The position numbers were made by a program, and so were the translations under genes. From the NCBI GenBank assembly GCA_946902875.1, contig OX336358.1, forward strand, positions 16,113,694 through 16,177,693: 64,000 nt of DNA. The letters run 5' to 3'. Under the pieces are notes generated by a model that ran no database searches, was not told the DNA's origin, and worked only from the letters and a program-made list of their open reading frames with translations. Below, piece after piece: positions 25,401-31,567 of the stretch. This DNA comes from Nematopogon swammerdamellus (Eukaryota > Arthropoda > Insecta > Lepidoptera > Adelidae). How positions within the stretch are numbered: the stretch's first letter is position 1; the number at the start of each line of letters is the position of its first letter.

Positions 25401-27275
25401 CAGAGAGGCCATCAACCTGTCAATTGCACGGACCAGGAAAGGGCAAACCAGTAGCGGCTTCCAGAAGGTCAACTTTGTGAAACCTGGAGCCTATAAGCTG
25501 CCCAAAGATAGGACTAAACCTTCTTCAATTTTGGGAGCAGCAAAGGATTGGGAATTGTTGATGGACACACATGAGAAGCATTACCAAATGCCTTCGGAAA
25601 TCTGTACCCACAGCATTAAGACCGGATATACTCATATTCTCAAAAGCGACAAAGCATGTAGTACTTGTTGAACTTACAGTTCCATGGGAAAGTAACATAC
25701 CGAAGGACCACAACATCAAGCTTAACAAGTACTGCAACTTAGTAGACCGGATTGTGAGAAACGGATTCAAGACTGATCTCTTCGCTGTGGAAGTCGGAGC
25801 AAGAGGACTACCAGCGAAGTCGCTCTACAGTCTCTTCAAGAATCTAGGGCTCCCAAGATCGACGCTAAGCTCATATATGGAGAGAGCTTCGAAAACGTCA
25901 CTGGAAGCATCCTACAGAATATGGATAGGTAGAGAGAGGGAGGTCGAGAGCGGGACTGGTGGTTTCCCCGCGTCCTAGTCAACGCAGACTAGCTGACGAG
26001 GGCTTGAAGCGAGCCGAAACGTGAAGCATGCGCGGGAAATTTAGAGTGGCCACTCGCTAGTCCCGGCCTCGATTAATACCCTCCTCTACTGCCGATGGGC
26101 CCGGATATGTTCGGTGAAGCCATCGCAAGCTTAGATCCACACCTTCCTACTAAGGCAACTTGCTGGCCTTCAAATGCCGGAGCCATATTGCCAAAATCAC
26201 CCCACAAGTGCCAGGCACTTTTCGTCAGAGAGAGTGCGCCCGCGCACTCTCCGCCGCCGCGCGTTCGAGACCATATGTCTAGACTTTTTTCTAAGAAACC
26301 TACGTGAAAAGCCTATATTTTCGAAATGTACGTTAAATTTACTAGTCATTGCATTAATAACACGTCTAGGAATTCTAAGGGTTTCAATCAAAACATCAAC
26401 AGAAAAAAAAAATTCCAGTGAAGTCCAAATTTTTTTCGACTCGCCTCAAAACACGGTTCTTCGCAAATAAATCGTTCCTCAACTGTTAGAACTATTGTAA
26501 AGTGAAGATTACATACCCGTCCATTGTTCGTGACACAGAAACACCACAAGAAACATCACATTAATCAATTTTAATCGAAAACAAGCGACCCACTCCGCCC
26601 ACTCAAGTGGCGTGACTGACTGAGTTTGTTTTCAAGAATTATTTTTGAGGACAGGCATAGAGACGTCATAGAAGTGTGGATTTGTAGAGCTAGCCTGTTC
26701 TTTCATGAATAATGACACATAAGTTAGAAGAGATTGGCATGGTCTTCGAATTTAAAAAAATAATTTACTAGGACCACATGCAACCGTCCTTTTGCAGAAC
26801 GCTGGCACATGCGGCGAGGAAAATTGACCGTCCTTTAGCAGGACGCTGGCACTTGAAGGGTACAACCGAAAAATTATTTTCCAACTAATAAAAGTTCAAA
26901 CTTTTTAGAAACCATGACGCCACCTGTTGGTTAGTATGGATAATTCTTATAAAACACCATCAAGGTGATATTATTGGAAAGTTTTCCAACCTAGTGTCAC
27001 TTAATCTTGTTATAGTTCACCCTCAAACTGTAATCTCTAACTAAGTAAGAAGCTTGTGTGTGTGTGTGTTTGCGCGTGTGTAGGTGCCCGCAGAGGAGCG
27101 CACGTGGGAGTGCGCGGAGCAGACGTCGTGGTCGAGCGGACTCATCTCGGAGGCGCGCCGCATCCGCCCCGACAACCTCGTGCTCTTCCAGCGGATCTAC
27201 GACAAGCCGGCCTCCGTAGCGCCAGCCCCCGCAGCCAGCCGCGCCGGAGAGAAGAAGAAAGTGAGCGCGCGGTGA
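1382..27275 (+). CDS. MARS2: Mitochondrial methionyl-tRNA synthetase (7 exons, 5'-partial)
   Basis: Class I aminoacyl-tRNA synthetase that charges tRNA-Met with methionine in the mitochondrial matrix. Exons: 1382-1490, 10270-10388, 11199-11350, 12855-13060, 14827-15021, 15724-15968, 27084-27275. Every junction is GT-AG, phases match (0/1, 1/0, 0/2, 2/1, 1/1, 1/0, 0), and the gene ends in TGA at 27273. The exons give 405 residues, so roughly the first 150 or more, including the HIGH-type ATP site, lie upstream of the window. Recognisable blocks are [54 protein letters not shown] and [11 protein letters not shown] (the KMSKS loop), then the helical anticodon-binding domain. The C-terminus is a short Ala/Lys-rich tail without the EMAP-like domain of cytosolic forms, as expected for the mitochondrial enzyme. 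Introns are heavily invaded by transposons. Identity is from remembered family motifs, not a search. Confidence 0.92.
1555..2110. repeat. Lepidopteran interspersed repeat, (CTGT)n-bearing
   Basis: Begins with GGGTTGCGTATCCGGTACGG, runs into CTGTCTGTCTGTC, and ends near the palindromic CATAACACGCCATCTAGATGG. A related, partly inverted copy lies at 51065-51415 and 51745-51830. The copy at 1555 is split by a 139-bp retroposon (1633-1771). No coding potential. Confidence 0.7.
1633..1771 (+). mobile_element. 5'-truncated retroposon, 139 bp
   Basis: Flanked by a perfect 15-base target duplication TGTCTGTCGGTTTGT (1618-1632 and 1772-1786). It matches the 3' end of the 1.2-kb insert at 5555-6732 (shared CATACATGATCACTGTACTC and GACGTCTATAAACAAAA). 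The A-rich right end fixes its plus orientation. Confidence 0.8.
2111..2467. repeat. Interspersed repeat remnants
   Basis: Contains CGACTCGCACTTGGCCGGG and TTTTTTAGGGTTCC, the ends of a repeat abundant in Lepidoptera, plus decayed CTGTCTGTCC sequence. No gene seen. Confidence 0.55.
2570..2815 (+). other. Nuclear mitochondrial DNA (NUMT): rrnL end, trnL, nad1 start
   Basis: Three adjacent mitochondrial features in the order found on one strand of insect mtDNA. First, TTTAGTACGAAAGGATC, the sarcin-ricin loop near the 3' end of the large rRNA. Second, a tRNA-Leu with anticodon TAG. Third, a frame encoding [13 protein letters not shown], the start of NADH dehydrogenase subunit 1. Base composition is far more AT-rich than its surroundings. 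It is non-functional here and breaks off before the LINE target site. Confidence 0.82.
2654..2724 (+). pseudogene. Mitochondrial tRNA-Leu(TAG) copy inside the NUMT
   Basis: Acceptor strands ACTATTT (2654-2660) and AAATAGT (2717-2723) pair perfectly. The anticodon arm TGAA/TTCA encloses a seven-base loop with TAG at 2683-2685. The D-arm side TTTGGCAG matches insect mitochondrial trnL(CUN). It is a nuclear copy, not expected to be transcribed. Confidence 0.8.
2933..3826 (-). pseudogene. LINE ORF, RNase H and C-terminal zinc knuckle
   Basis: Same frame as the RT part, beyond the single TAA. It contains [20 protein letters not shown] and [12 protein letters not shown], the D, D and D of RNase H, then a cysteine-rich end ([18 protein letters not shown], a C-x2-C-H-C pattern) and stops at 2933. 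An RNase H domain is kept only by I-group LINEs and some R1/LOA relatives. Confidence 0.85.
3830..5554 (-). pseudogene. LINE ORF, reverse transcriptase part
   Basis: Continues the endonuclease frame on the far side of the insertion. RT motifs in order: [42 protein letters not shown] (first catalytic Asp), [23 protein letters not shown] (catalytic DD) and KYLGVILD. An in-frame TAA at 3827-3829 separates it from RNase H, so the copy is inactive. Confidence 0.88.
5555..6732 (+). mobile_element. 1.2-kb non-LTR retroposon inside the LINE
   Basis: Flanked by a perfect 14-base duplication TGTGCCGCCTTATA (5541-5554, 6733-6746), which lies within LINE coding sequence. The 3' end is A-rich (AAATCAAATAAAACGATAG), giving a plus orientation. 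No convincing protein. A truncated sister copy sits at 1633-1771. It could be a long SINE or a non-autonomous LINE derivative; I cannot tell which. Confidence 0.8.
6747..9230 (-). pseudogene. LINE ORF, gag-like region plus AP endonuclease
   Basis: On the minus strand the frame opens with a Lys/Asn-rich start near 9230, has a TAA at 9036, then runs about 750 codons. The first half (about 8500-8000) is a gag-like region resembling domains of unknown function seen in insect LINEs (residue run [18 protein letters not shown]). The second half is an exonuclease/endonuclease/phosphatase fold: [39 protein letters not shown] and [10 protein letters not shown] give the expected N, E, DxNAHH and SDH catalytic positions. 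It is cut at 6746 by the 1.2-kb retroposon; removing insert and duplication restores the same frame as the RT part. This element is retrotransposon-derived, not a host gene. Confidence 0.82.
10270..10388 (+). CDS. MARS2: MARS2 exon b
   Basis: Acceptor ATGGCAG|AT, donor CCC|GTCAGT. It encodes a variable stretch followed by [19 protein letters not shown], the block that leads into the WLDAL segment. Enters phase 1, leaves phase 0. It starts only 140 bases after the hAT-type nest ends. Confidence 0.9.
10491..10902 (+). mobile_element. SINE family A, copy 1
   Basis: tRNA-like head with A box TTGGCCAAGTGG and B box GGTTCGAAACC, then about 320 bases of family-specific body ending GGATTACATAAAAAAAAAA. 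The same body occurs at 37682, 41192, 49774 and 51431. Non-coding, Pol III-type retroposon. Confidence 0.88.
11199..11350 (+). CDS. MARS2: MARS2 exon c
   Basis: Acceptor GTGACAG|GTG, donor CTCAA|GTACGC. It encodes [19 protein letters not shown] and [10 protein letters not shown], hallmark MetRS core motifs around the methionine pocket. Leaves in phase 2. Confidence 0.92.
11430..11640 (+). pseudogene. LINE C-terminal remnant (CR1/Jockey-like)
   Basis: An open stretch encodes [16 protein letters not shown] and [10 protein letters not shown] before a stop at 11628, the typical last residues of CR1/Jockey-type reverse transcriptases. No other domain remains. It lies in a MARS2 intron. Confidence 0.6.
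11690..12120 (-). pseudogene. RTE-like LINE 3' fragment, copy 1
   Basis: The minus-strand frame 11708-12115 encodes [20 protein letters not shown] and [15 protein letters not shown], the conserved C-terminal segment of RTE-type and related reverse transcriptases. The 3' tail is (TATG)n followed by an A-run. A related copy in the opposite orientation lies at 13893-14385, so together they form an imperfect inverted pair around exon d. Confidence 0.72.
12121..12854. other. MARS2 intron, no gene seen
   Basis: AT-rich sequence without a recognisable element up to the exon d acceptor. Confidence 0.5.
12855..13060 (+). CDS. MARS2: MARS2 exon d with KMSKS loop
   Basis: Acceptor TTGCAG|G, donor GACGCCA|GTCTGT. 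It encodes [15 protein letters not shown] and [17 protein letters not shown] is the catalytic ATP-binding loop of class I synthetases. GC-rich codon use contrasts with the AT-rich intron around it. Confidence 0.94.
13171..13356. mobile_element. TIR element with tRNA-like core
   Basis: The ends AGATAAATGCAAAGCC are perfectly inverted, and the similarity extends over about 33 bases including AATGAAGAGAAAA. On the minus strand the centre reads like a tRNA, with an A-box-like GGCGGTGTTGGTAACGAG and a T-arm CAGGTTCGTATCC. No coding capacity. A related core without clear ends is at 43495-43600. Confidence 0.65.
13550..13830. repeat. Dispersed repeat (TTCGATTATCACAGCGAAGAAG family)
   Basis: Shares GGCAAGAAACTTCGC and a preceding AT-rich segment with copies near 55125-55260, and inverted with 44535-44605 and 46425-46480. 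No protein. Function unknown. Confidence 0.55.
13893..14385 (+). pseudogene. RTE-like LINE 3' fragment, copy 2
   Basis: Plus-strand copy of the same C-terminal region as 11690-12120 (GAATGCTTCGGTGGTTCGG, GGGTCGCCCTAGACGCAC). The frame is broken by stops. Its 3' tail is interrupted by the pogo-like MITE at 14388. Confidence 0.7.
14388..14719. mobile_element. Pogo/Tigger-like MITE, 332 bp
   Basis: Inverted ends CAGTAGGCGCTCGGTAAT with a TA duplication on both sides (14386-14387, 14720-14721). TA targets and a CAGT terminus with GGTAATCCGG fit the Tc1-mariner/pogo group. No transposase frame. It ends about 107 bases before exon e. Confidence 0.78.
14827..15021 (+). CDS. MARS2: MARS2 exon e
   Basis: Acceptor TTTCCAG|AT, donor CTGCCCG|GTCAGT. 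It encodes [20 protein letters not shown], the start of the anticodon-binding helical domain. Phases 1 in and 1 out. Confidence 0.9.
15022..15723. other. MARS2 intron between exons e and f
   Basis: About 700 bases of mixed composition with no recognisable gene or repeat. Short open frames lack any family signature. Confidence 0.5.
15724..15968 (+). CDS. MARS2: MARS2 exon f (source of the 109-bp array)
   Basis: Acceptor TTGTTGCAG|AG, donor CTCCAG|GTATCT. It encodes [16 protein letters not shown] and later [20 protein letters not shown], typical of the MetRS anticodon-binding domain. The last 91 bases plus 18 intron bases were duplicated in tandem downstream, so this is the first of about eleven near-identical donors. 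Only use of this first donor keeps the frame into the last exon. Confidence 0.9.
15860..16146 (+). repeat. 109-bp exon/donor array, left part
   Basis: Copies of the unit comprising the last 91 bases of MARS2 exon f and the first 18 of the intron. The exon copy ends at 15968, a second at 16077, and a third is cut at 16146 by the gypsy element. Every complete copy ends CTCCAG|GTATC. Confidence 0.95.
16147..16608 (-). repeat. Gypsy 3' LTR
   Basis: 462 bases, the downstream LTR of the minus-strand element. It differs from the other LTR at very few sites (for example TATCGGG versus TATGGGG). Confidence 0.95.
16609..16619 (-). other. Gypsy polypurine tract
   Basis: Reads GTGGGGGGGAT on the minus strand, directly between the pol stop and the 3' LTR, where plus-strand DNA synthesis is primed. 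Confidence 0.85.
16620..19799 (-). CDS. Gypsy Pol polyprotein
   Basis: About 1,050 residues open to TAA at 16620. It is in the -1 frame relative to gag and is probably reached by frameshifting at 19799-19805. Domains, counted from 19760: aspartic protease [12 protein letters not shown] (near 47), reverse transcriptase with [19 protein letters not shown] and FVDDFIIY (363-370), RNase H from [14 protein letters not shown], then integrase with an H-H-C-C finger ([20 protein letters not shown]) and the D, D, E core ([24 protein letters not shown]). All catalytic residues are present and there is no stop, so the copy could be active. The GTG at 19760 is not the true start. Confidence 0.93.
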   Translation of the reverse strand, partial: LTEPQHSHRRQNVVQQSGVQCNKITREQTKHILRSKRCKIALPISRITLGKTLTTMALIDSGANRSFCRQDIFERIKGEKKVRVLDIHTRCATADVRDFISNKVISVLVSLDKFTWRHEFIVAEELASPVILGYDFIVHTQLQLQPNNSITFKFEPRRIITLNNEKNKNIYCANVLESNNKIKLTENDIINLEKMLSAYDDVITKKLGKTNILEYKINLTDNEPVRMRFYPLSPPKADEMKKHIDELLHMGVIEKSISPYAAPAFLIDKKNGKKRLCCDYRAINKKIIYDSYPMISVDSVFQALGNAKVFTTIDLNSAFHQIPLHELDREKTAFITPNGLFQYKYVPFGLCVSPQALNRVIDHIFGDVKFKFIMPFVDDFIIYSEDVGTHFGHLEEVLSRLRAAGLTVNPDKIEAFQSEVRFLGHIVNGNGLQVDPSRTEVIANYPIPKNLRQVKTFLGMAGFYAKFIQNFAEMSEPLNKLKRKDQPFVWQEQQRTDFENIKNALITPPVLRFPNFTTPSFVLQVDASGTALGAVLQQRADGLLAPVAYASRLLTAAERRKATYELECAAAVFGITKFKTYLEIAEFELHTDNAALSWLFSHPKQTGKLGRWVLNLSRYKFKIKHIRGCDNNVADGLSRMYDTDNALITCSSLANYAEFNQSLRQHQRNHHELYELIEALEKGENIKNHKLVNDYLCRKTGKGNKWRIVIPDNLVKSIMNYYHDQDIAGHLGITKTYHRISKYYWWKGIYADIKEYVRSCRDCQMSKPNNQLPAGFMSSKNPENVWETVYVDYKGPLPKSKSGHQFVLVAIDAYSKWVEMIPTRAANANNSVKALSNLLWSRYGPPKAIISDNGTHFTAKTVQEMCSAWGIKRVNISPHYPQANMVERVNRNINSMLKIYCQREHNQWDVALPSLQLALNTAIHESTGATAAQLFLGRDIAMPLENIWEIRDIDKDSILILPPTSDAIAKNLQNAWDRRAKQYNLRRRANDYKIGQLVLLKIFAVSDKSKGITKSFCPRWSGPFEIQSITDGRVTLIKPGCSRVVATTNVALLKPYWQR
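19796..20902 (-). CDS. Gypsy Gag
   Basis: 368 residues. I chose the ATG at 20902 ([10 protein letters not shown]) rather than an in-frame one at 21052, because the latter lies inside the LTR and would translate the primer site. A coiled-coil-like start is followed by the capsid-like middle ([29 protein letters not shown] equivalents), a Pro/Arg-rich linker and one CCHC knuckle, [14 protein letters not shown], for RNA binding. It ends TAA at 19796, just after the heptamer GGGAAAC. Confidence 0.9.
   Translation of the reverse strand: MSNDEDTNRGVDILAQRISNQTELMREILSRITAVEERIAQVETKKELDKSCAFSAAAAAAASGSGDVAVGNPVTNISPNKEYLEKENFKIAKQMIEGVSACDGNDAKKLIEFIIQLNRIFKLELVRPERLIPLITLKLREPLCSWWFGRLDGTHIDWVKLKNALLNYLSPIHRETLKQELIFRFQRQDESLREFVQSVESSSGALDCGFGETELVNIIISHIAPSTFTYLRPTRPIDTIEYLLQLGSEVDGAKLRDAQYEAATARAAPAEAARARAPQWHAETTRPARGYQPPAPAPPAPWLPENAPRNNVNTYIQDTRSQQQNHNYNNIDREPLRCYECNNIGHLARNCEQRRQRYSRQYGYNQGN
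19799..19805 (-). promoter_or_regulatory. Slippery heptamer GGGAAAC for -1 frameshift
   Basis: In the gag frame the bases read G GGA AAC immediately before the TAA stop. This fits the X XXY YYZ rule, and the downstream pol frame is exactly -1. The same heptamer is used by some retroviruses. Confidence 0.8.
20963..20980 (-). other. Gypsy primer binding site
   Basis: Two bases inside the 5' LTR the minus strand reads TGGTGGAGGCGCTC, beginning with the TGG that pairs with a tRNA 3' CCA. I could not assign the tRNA. Confidence 0.7.
20983..21444 (-). repeat. Gypsy 5' LTR
   Basis: 462 bases, upstream LTR of the minus-strand element and therefore the one carrying its promoter. Same ends as the 3' LTR. 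Confidence 0.95.
21445..22375 (+). repeat. 109-bp exon/donor array, right part
   Basis: Nine further donors, after 21488, 21598, 21704, 21813, 21922, 22031, 22140, 22249 and 22358. Period is 109, except one step of 106 where three bases are missing in the CATCATCCTCCAG segment. Copies are nearly identical. In all three frames read-through reaches a TGA in the third copy, so they are not coding. Confidence 0.95.
22376..22750. other. Intron between array and RLE LINE
   Basis: AT-rich to 22,630. The segment from about 22,640 may be 5' sequence of the LINE that follows. No gene seen. Confidence 0.45.
22831..25671 (+). pseudogene. RLE-LINE ORF, reverse transcriptase part
   Basis: About 946 residues open. 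RT blocks: [66 protein letters not shown] (catalytic Asp), [18 protein letters not shown] and AFADDITLL (catalytic DD). The thumb is followed near residue 825 by [18 protein letters not shown], the C-x2-C-x8-H-x4-C knuckle that precedes the endonuclease in this superclade. The frame shifts by +1 around 25,600-25,670, so the nuclease is read in the next frame. The first in-frame codon is GTG; the real start is upstream and unclear. Confidence 0.85.
25571..25978 (+). pseudogene. RLE-LINE restriction-like endonuclease part
   Basis: Frame +1 to the preceding ORF. It carries LRPDILIF and [12 protein letters not shown], the PD...E-type core of the restriction-like endonuclease, and an R/K-rich end, stopping at 25978. 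The ELTVPWE signature suggests Hero/Utopia/NeSL-like relatives, from memory of the family. Confidence 0.75.
26061..27083. other. Last MARS2 intron, right part
   Basis: No gene seen. Around 26780-26870 the motif ACCGTCCTTTNGCAGNACGC occurs twice about 50 bases apart, probably part of an old element. Confidence 0.5.
27084..27275 (+). CDS. MARS2: MARS2 terminal exon g
   Basis: Acceptor CGTGTGTAG|GTG after a GT-rich tract. It encodes 63 residues ([27 protein letters not shown] and a basic tail KKKVSAR), then TGA. Phase 0 fits exon f. It lies 11 kb beyond exon f because the array, a gypsy element and a LINE lie between them. Confidence 0.85.
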   Translation: MPAEERTWECAEQTSWSSGLISEARRIRPDNLVLFQRIYDKPASVAPAPAASRAGEKKKVSAR

Positions 27276-29368
27276 TGCGCGGGACAGTGGACAGGGGACA
27301 CCGCGCGGTGGCCGCTTGTTAGGCTATGCTCATTTGAATCATGTGAATAATTTTCTCCAGTCAACGAATGTAATGCGCCCACTACGTAGGGCGTGTGTGG
27401 AATGCGTATCGAATGCGATTAGCTCTACGATTTGCTCCGGTGCGCTCACCGGTTGGGCCTTAGACAGGGGACGTGGGTCGCTGTCGGTGTGCGCTGAATG
27501 AATGTGTAATAGTCTGTTAAATGTAAAATTGTTAAAATGACAGCTCTGCCGCGGTGCCTCCAGTAGTTAAAGCTCATTTCATTACCAGAATATTGACCAA
27601 ATGATTGAAAAATGATTGTCTATTTTTATTTACTGAGAGTTATAAATGTACTAATGGGACAACCTAATTCTGCCCAAACGTATGAAAAATAAACAAAACA
27701 ATTATTTTTACCTTGTCTAGGCTTAAAGAGCAATGGCGAAACTCCCATACATGAAAATAGTTGACATTATTTGGCATCGCCTAGAAATAAAAAATATGTG
27801 TTAGGTTCTGTTAAAACCTCTTAAAGGTTTTCAATTTTTAGGTTATGTTTGATTGGGTCTCTTATTATGTCCAGTCTATTCTCAATAGCCTGCTATGTAG
27901 GTACTTAGTAATGAGTAATTAGGTGAATTATGTATTTTTGCGGCATTCTCTCGTGGTGATATTAGTTGCTTGCTTCTGGTTGCTAGTCAACTTGCATCTC
28001 AACGGTGGTAAGACATCTGGATCTACACCTGTGATACTCTAAGGTGCAACCAAAGAGGTTGAATGTTGTCGCTGGTGCAACAGTATATCTAAATAAATAA
28101 TCTTTGTGTGAGTATAGGTCACATTCATTTATTTAGAAGTCAATAAAGCTTCTTAAAATAAGAATATTTTTTATGCGGCTTTTATAAATCAAAGCGATTA
28201 TTGCTAAAAACTAAGAAAATTATTCCAAGCAGATTTATACTAATATCGTATTTATAGACGCTAACAAACAAAGTCAAATATTATTTCGCCATTGCTCTTT
28301 GCCAAACTTGTTCCATCCATCCACCTGTTGCGATTGATTTTAGAGGACAAAACATTTTCAAAGTAACATCGTCAGTTGCAAGAACTTTTTTTTTATTAAC
28401 ATTATTTGAGGTACTTTAAAACATCTGCTATTCTATCCAAACTTCCTACGACCTACATATAACAGACTACAGCGTTTTATTCACAATATTCATTCACTCA
28501 ACGAAGGCGATGTGAAACTCAGATGGCGCCACACTCGCCGGTACCCATGCCCATAGACAGATTATAATAATATGATGTTGAGATTATTCTATGGAATGCT
28601 GATAAAAAAAACACAACACCAAATGCATTCGACGTTGACAGTGGCGGAAAAGTTGCGCAAAATGCGAACTACAGACCTACCAAGTTATATGTGAAGTGGT
28701 CAGATCAGGAATTACAGGTCCGTCTCTCTCTCTCTCATATGTGTCATTCGAGTTCTCAGTCTCTCTGGCAACCATGCAACGATGGCAGCGCACCACTCAG
28801 TTCACAGATAACTTGGTCGGTCTGTAAGTGGGAAATAGACAGGTACCAACGACTAGACGCCACCTAGCGGGATGAATTGTAAATTTTTCTCCGCATTGAG
28901 ATGCAACGACAATGTGCAGCGCATGTTGGTAAATAGCTTGCATTATATTTATTCATAGTTATTGAACTGATATGTAAATTTATGTCCGTAAGGGCTGTAT
29001 GGAAATTATTATATTCTTTTTATTATTATTCCTAAAATAGGCACCTAGACTGAAACATAATTAAAAAAAAATATGAAATGTGTTTGTCGACGCTGAGGTG
29101 ACATACACATGGTGTTGTTTAGTGTGAAACATTTAATTGTGTGGATCTCCAGTTGCGCGGTGAACTGTTTACGCGTCTGTTCTAATAGTAATAGTCATAC
29201 AATATCTCAAATTACCTTCTAAGTTGGGAAATTCTAAATATAGTTACAGCAAAACGACTGCATTTTATTTCATTGAATTCATTTATTTCTTAAATATATT
29301 TGCAGGCCACTGTGGAAAACGTAAATAAAATTATTAATATAGTAAATAAGACTCGACGGACGCGAGGT
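27276..29368. other. MARS2 3' UTR and intergenic region
   Basis: Follows the TGA of MARS2. AT-rich, with AATAAA at several points (for example near 27690). No further coding region recognised. The convergent ADAM gene ends at 31.6 kb. Confidence 0.5.
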
Positions 29369-29458
29369 GACCTCACCGCTACACTCCGGCCAACATCACC
29401 GCTACACTCCGGCCAACATCACCGCTACACTCCGGCCAACGTCACCGCTACACTCACA
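29369..29458. repeat. Tandem repeat, 22-bp unit x 4
   Basis: Four copies of CACCGCTACACTCCGGCCAA with two further bases, the last one diverged. Non-coding, between the convergent genes. Confidence 0.85.
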
Positions 29459-31567
29459 CTGCACACAGAGAGGACGCATGTTGGTAGCAGTGAAGCGACA
29501 GCTGTCACTTGTACAACGTCTCAACTTTTAGTCATAACATTATTTATTTATCGTATAGGACTTCCATCTTTGGTTATATTTACATAGTATTGTATCATAC
29601 AGACAATATATAGATAACTTTATGACAAGAGCTCGCCCGTCTAGTCATTTCATTTTATTTGTATCCTGCTATGTTTTTCTACAGAAATATCACATATTCG
29701 ATTCGTTCACAAGCTGCCCGTCTGACGCGTGTTTTATTTCCAATAAAATGGAGATGATTGTATACATACAATCGAAACATTTGATCTAGAGATGAATTAC
29801 ACAAGATTACAGAAACACCTGGCTCACACACACCCGCACCAAACACACATGGCTCTGTGTACAAAGATTAGCAAAAGTAAAAAATAAGAACTCGAGTGGT
29901 CCTGCCGAGACGAACGCATGACCGAACACGGCCCGCGCCGCCGCCGCCGCCTGCTCCCGCAGCAGCTCTCGTGCACATTGAGCAAGTTCTTTGAAAATTG
30001 AGCCAATCTTGTTCTGCTAAGCGTACGGAACACATCTGTGTCATTTCTCACCACTTCGTTGTGAAGTTAGTTTCCGATCCAGCCGGTCTTATTATTATAA
30101 AAAACTGTCATACTAAATACAGCTAAATTGTTGGAACTACTTGCTGATTGGTTGTTGACTCAGCACAATGGCAGCGTCAATATGTTTGAATCCCTCCAGT
30201 AAACGGTAAGGTAAACATAATGTTGGCCACAGCGAACATGTTTGCACAACACAGTGAGCGCAACACGTGTAGCACCGGCTCTGCGCCTAGCACAACATTC
30301 CTAAACTCACCGGACGCAACTTTATACATATTTATTTATGTAAATATTGTGTTTCGAGCGAAGCGGCTTGCGGCTGTCTTGCGGTTCGCACGACCAATTT
30401 GCTTACACTGGGAGGGAGAGTGCGGATCCTCGCATGCGGCGATGACGCGTCGCTCAGATAGGGTTGCATACATCGCATAGTTGCACGAGACGCGATCAAC
30501 GCATTACGCAGGTCGCTAACCACTTTGCTCGAAAGCTCAACTTAAGGGCTCATTCTTGCACAACACTTAAGGCCTATTCAAATTTAGTTAAATGAACTTG
30601 CTCGGGGAAACAAAACACGTAGCATGGTAGAGAGAGAGAGAGAGAGAGAGAGAGACTGAATAGACTTCACTATTTAAGGCGGCTGCAAATTGCGCATCGA
30701 TTTGAGTAGGCCTTCACATCGGTTGTTACATAATTGCTAAGGAACTAAATACAAGATGGATAAGTACACCTCACACCGGATAAGGCGAGCTGGGCGTTTT
30801 GTGTCAAACACAAACTTCCAACCGACCTCATCCTGCGTCAGGTGTAACAGGAATGCCAACATAGCTGAAGGTGTCGCAGAGTTCACAAACCAACACGAGT
30901 AGCCACTAATAATATACACAAACAGTAAATCAAGTCAAAACACAATCAAATAAAATGATCAGGCAGGTCATACAAGGACACTGTTGTACTTTAATGTATT
31001 TAATAGAATCAGTACTTCATTCCCACTATGCCATTAATTGCTGAACAACATTTGAAAGTCAACCGCATCGAGAGAGCACAAAATACGTATTACTTACTAA
31101 ATTGGTTTTTATTTTCCAAATCTCATGCAATTAATTCGATCTGTAACCAACATTGTAAGTAGCGAGTGAGGAATTGACTGGTCGCCTAGATTATTAAATT
31201 ACAGGAATCAGCCCAATTGTTTTTTCTAGCATTTAACAATGCTCGTAATGTTCTATCGAAGATTAATAAAAAATCTATATAAAAATGTTCGCAATGTCTT
31301 CAGTAGTCAACTCATTCATTCTGCGTCGTATTACTAACAAAGTCGCAACGACTCGACACTCTTTAGGCCTTGTGTCAGATCTTATCCTAATTTATATAAA
31401 AAATAATTAAATCATTCGAGTTCATTTCCTTTCTATATTACACCTAGTTCTAGTTTTCAATCAAAATATAAATATTGATACTTTGTGAAACAGTCAATAT
31501 TGTGAACACTATTGAATGTCTTGGTCGGCTAGGACACAACCCTCGGTGCTATCACATGTGGTCGGCT
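29459..31567. other. Intergenic / ADAM 3' UTR
   Basis: Mostly AT-rich. A (GA)n run of about 30 bases lies at 30627-30656. The last few hundred bases should be 3' UTR of the minus-strand ADAM. No gene recognised. Confidence 0.5.

Larger units (their letters stand above)
22751..26060 (+). mobile_element. LINE with restriction-like endonuclease (R2 superclade)
   Basis: One ORF with central reverse transcriptase and C-terminal CCHC plus PD-type endonuclease, the layout of the R2/R4/NeSL/Hero group rather than AP-endonuclease LINEs. A decayed zinc-finger-like stretch ends [10 protein letters not shown] just before 22860. One frameshift near 25,630. Ends and target duplication were not resolved. 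It lies in the last MARS2 intron, not in rDNA, so it is not canonical R2. Confidence 0.8.
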
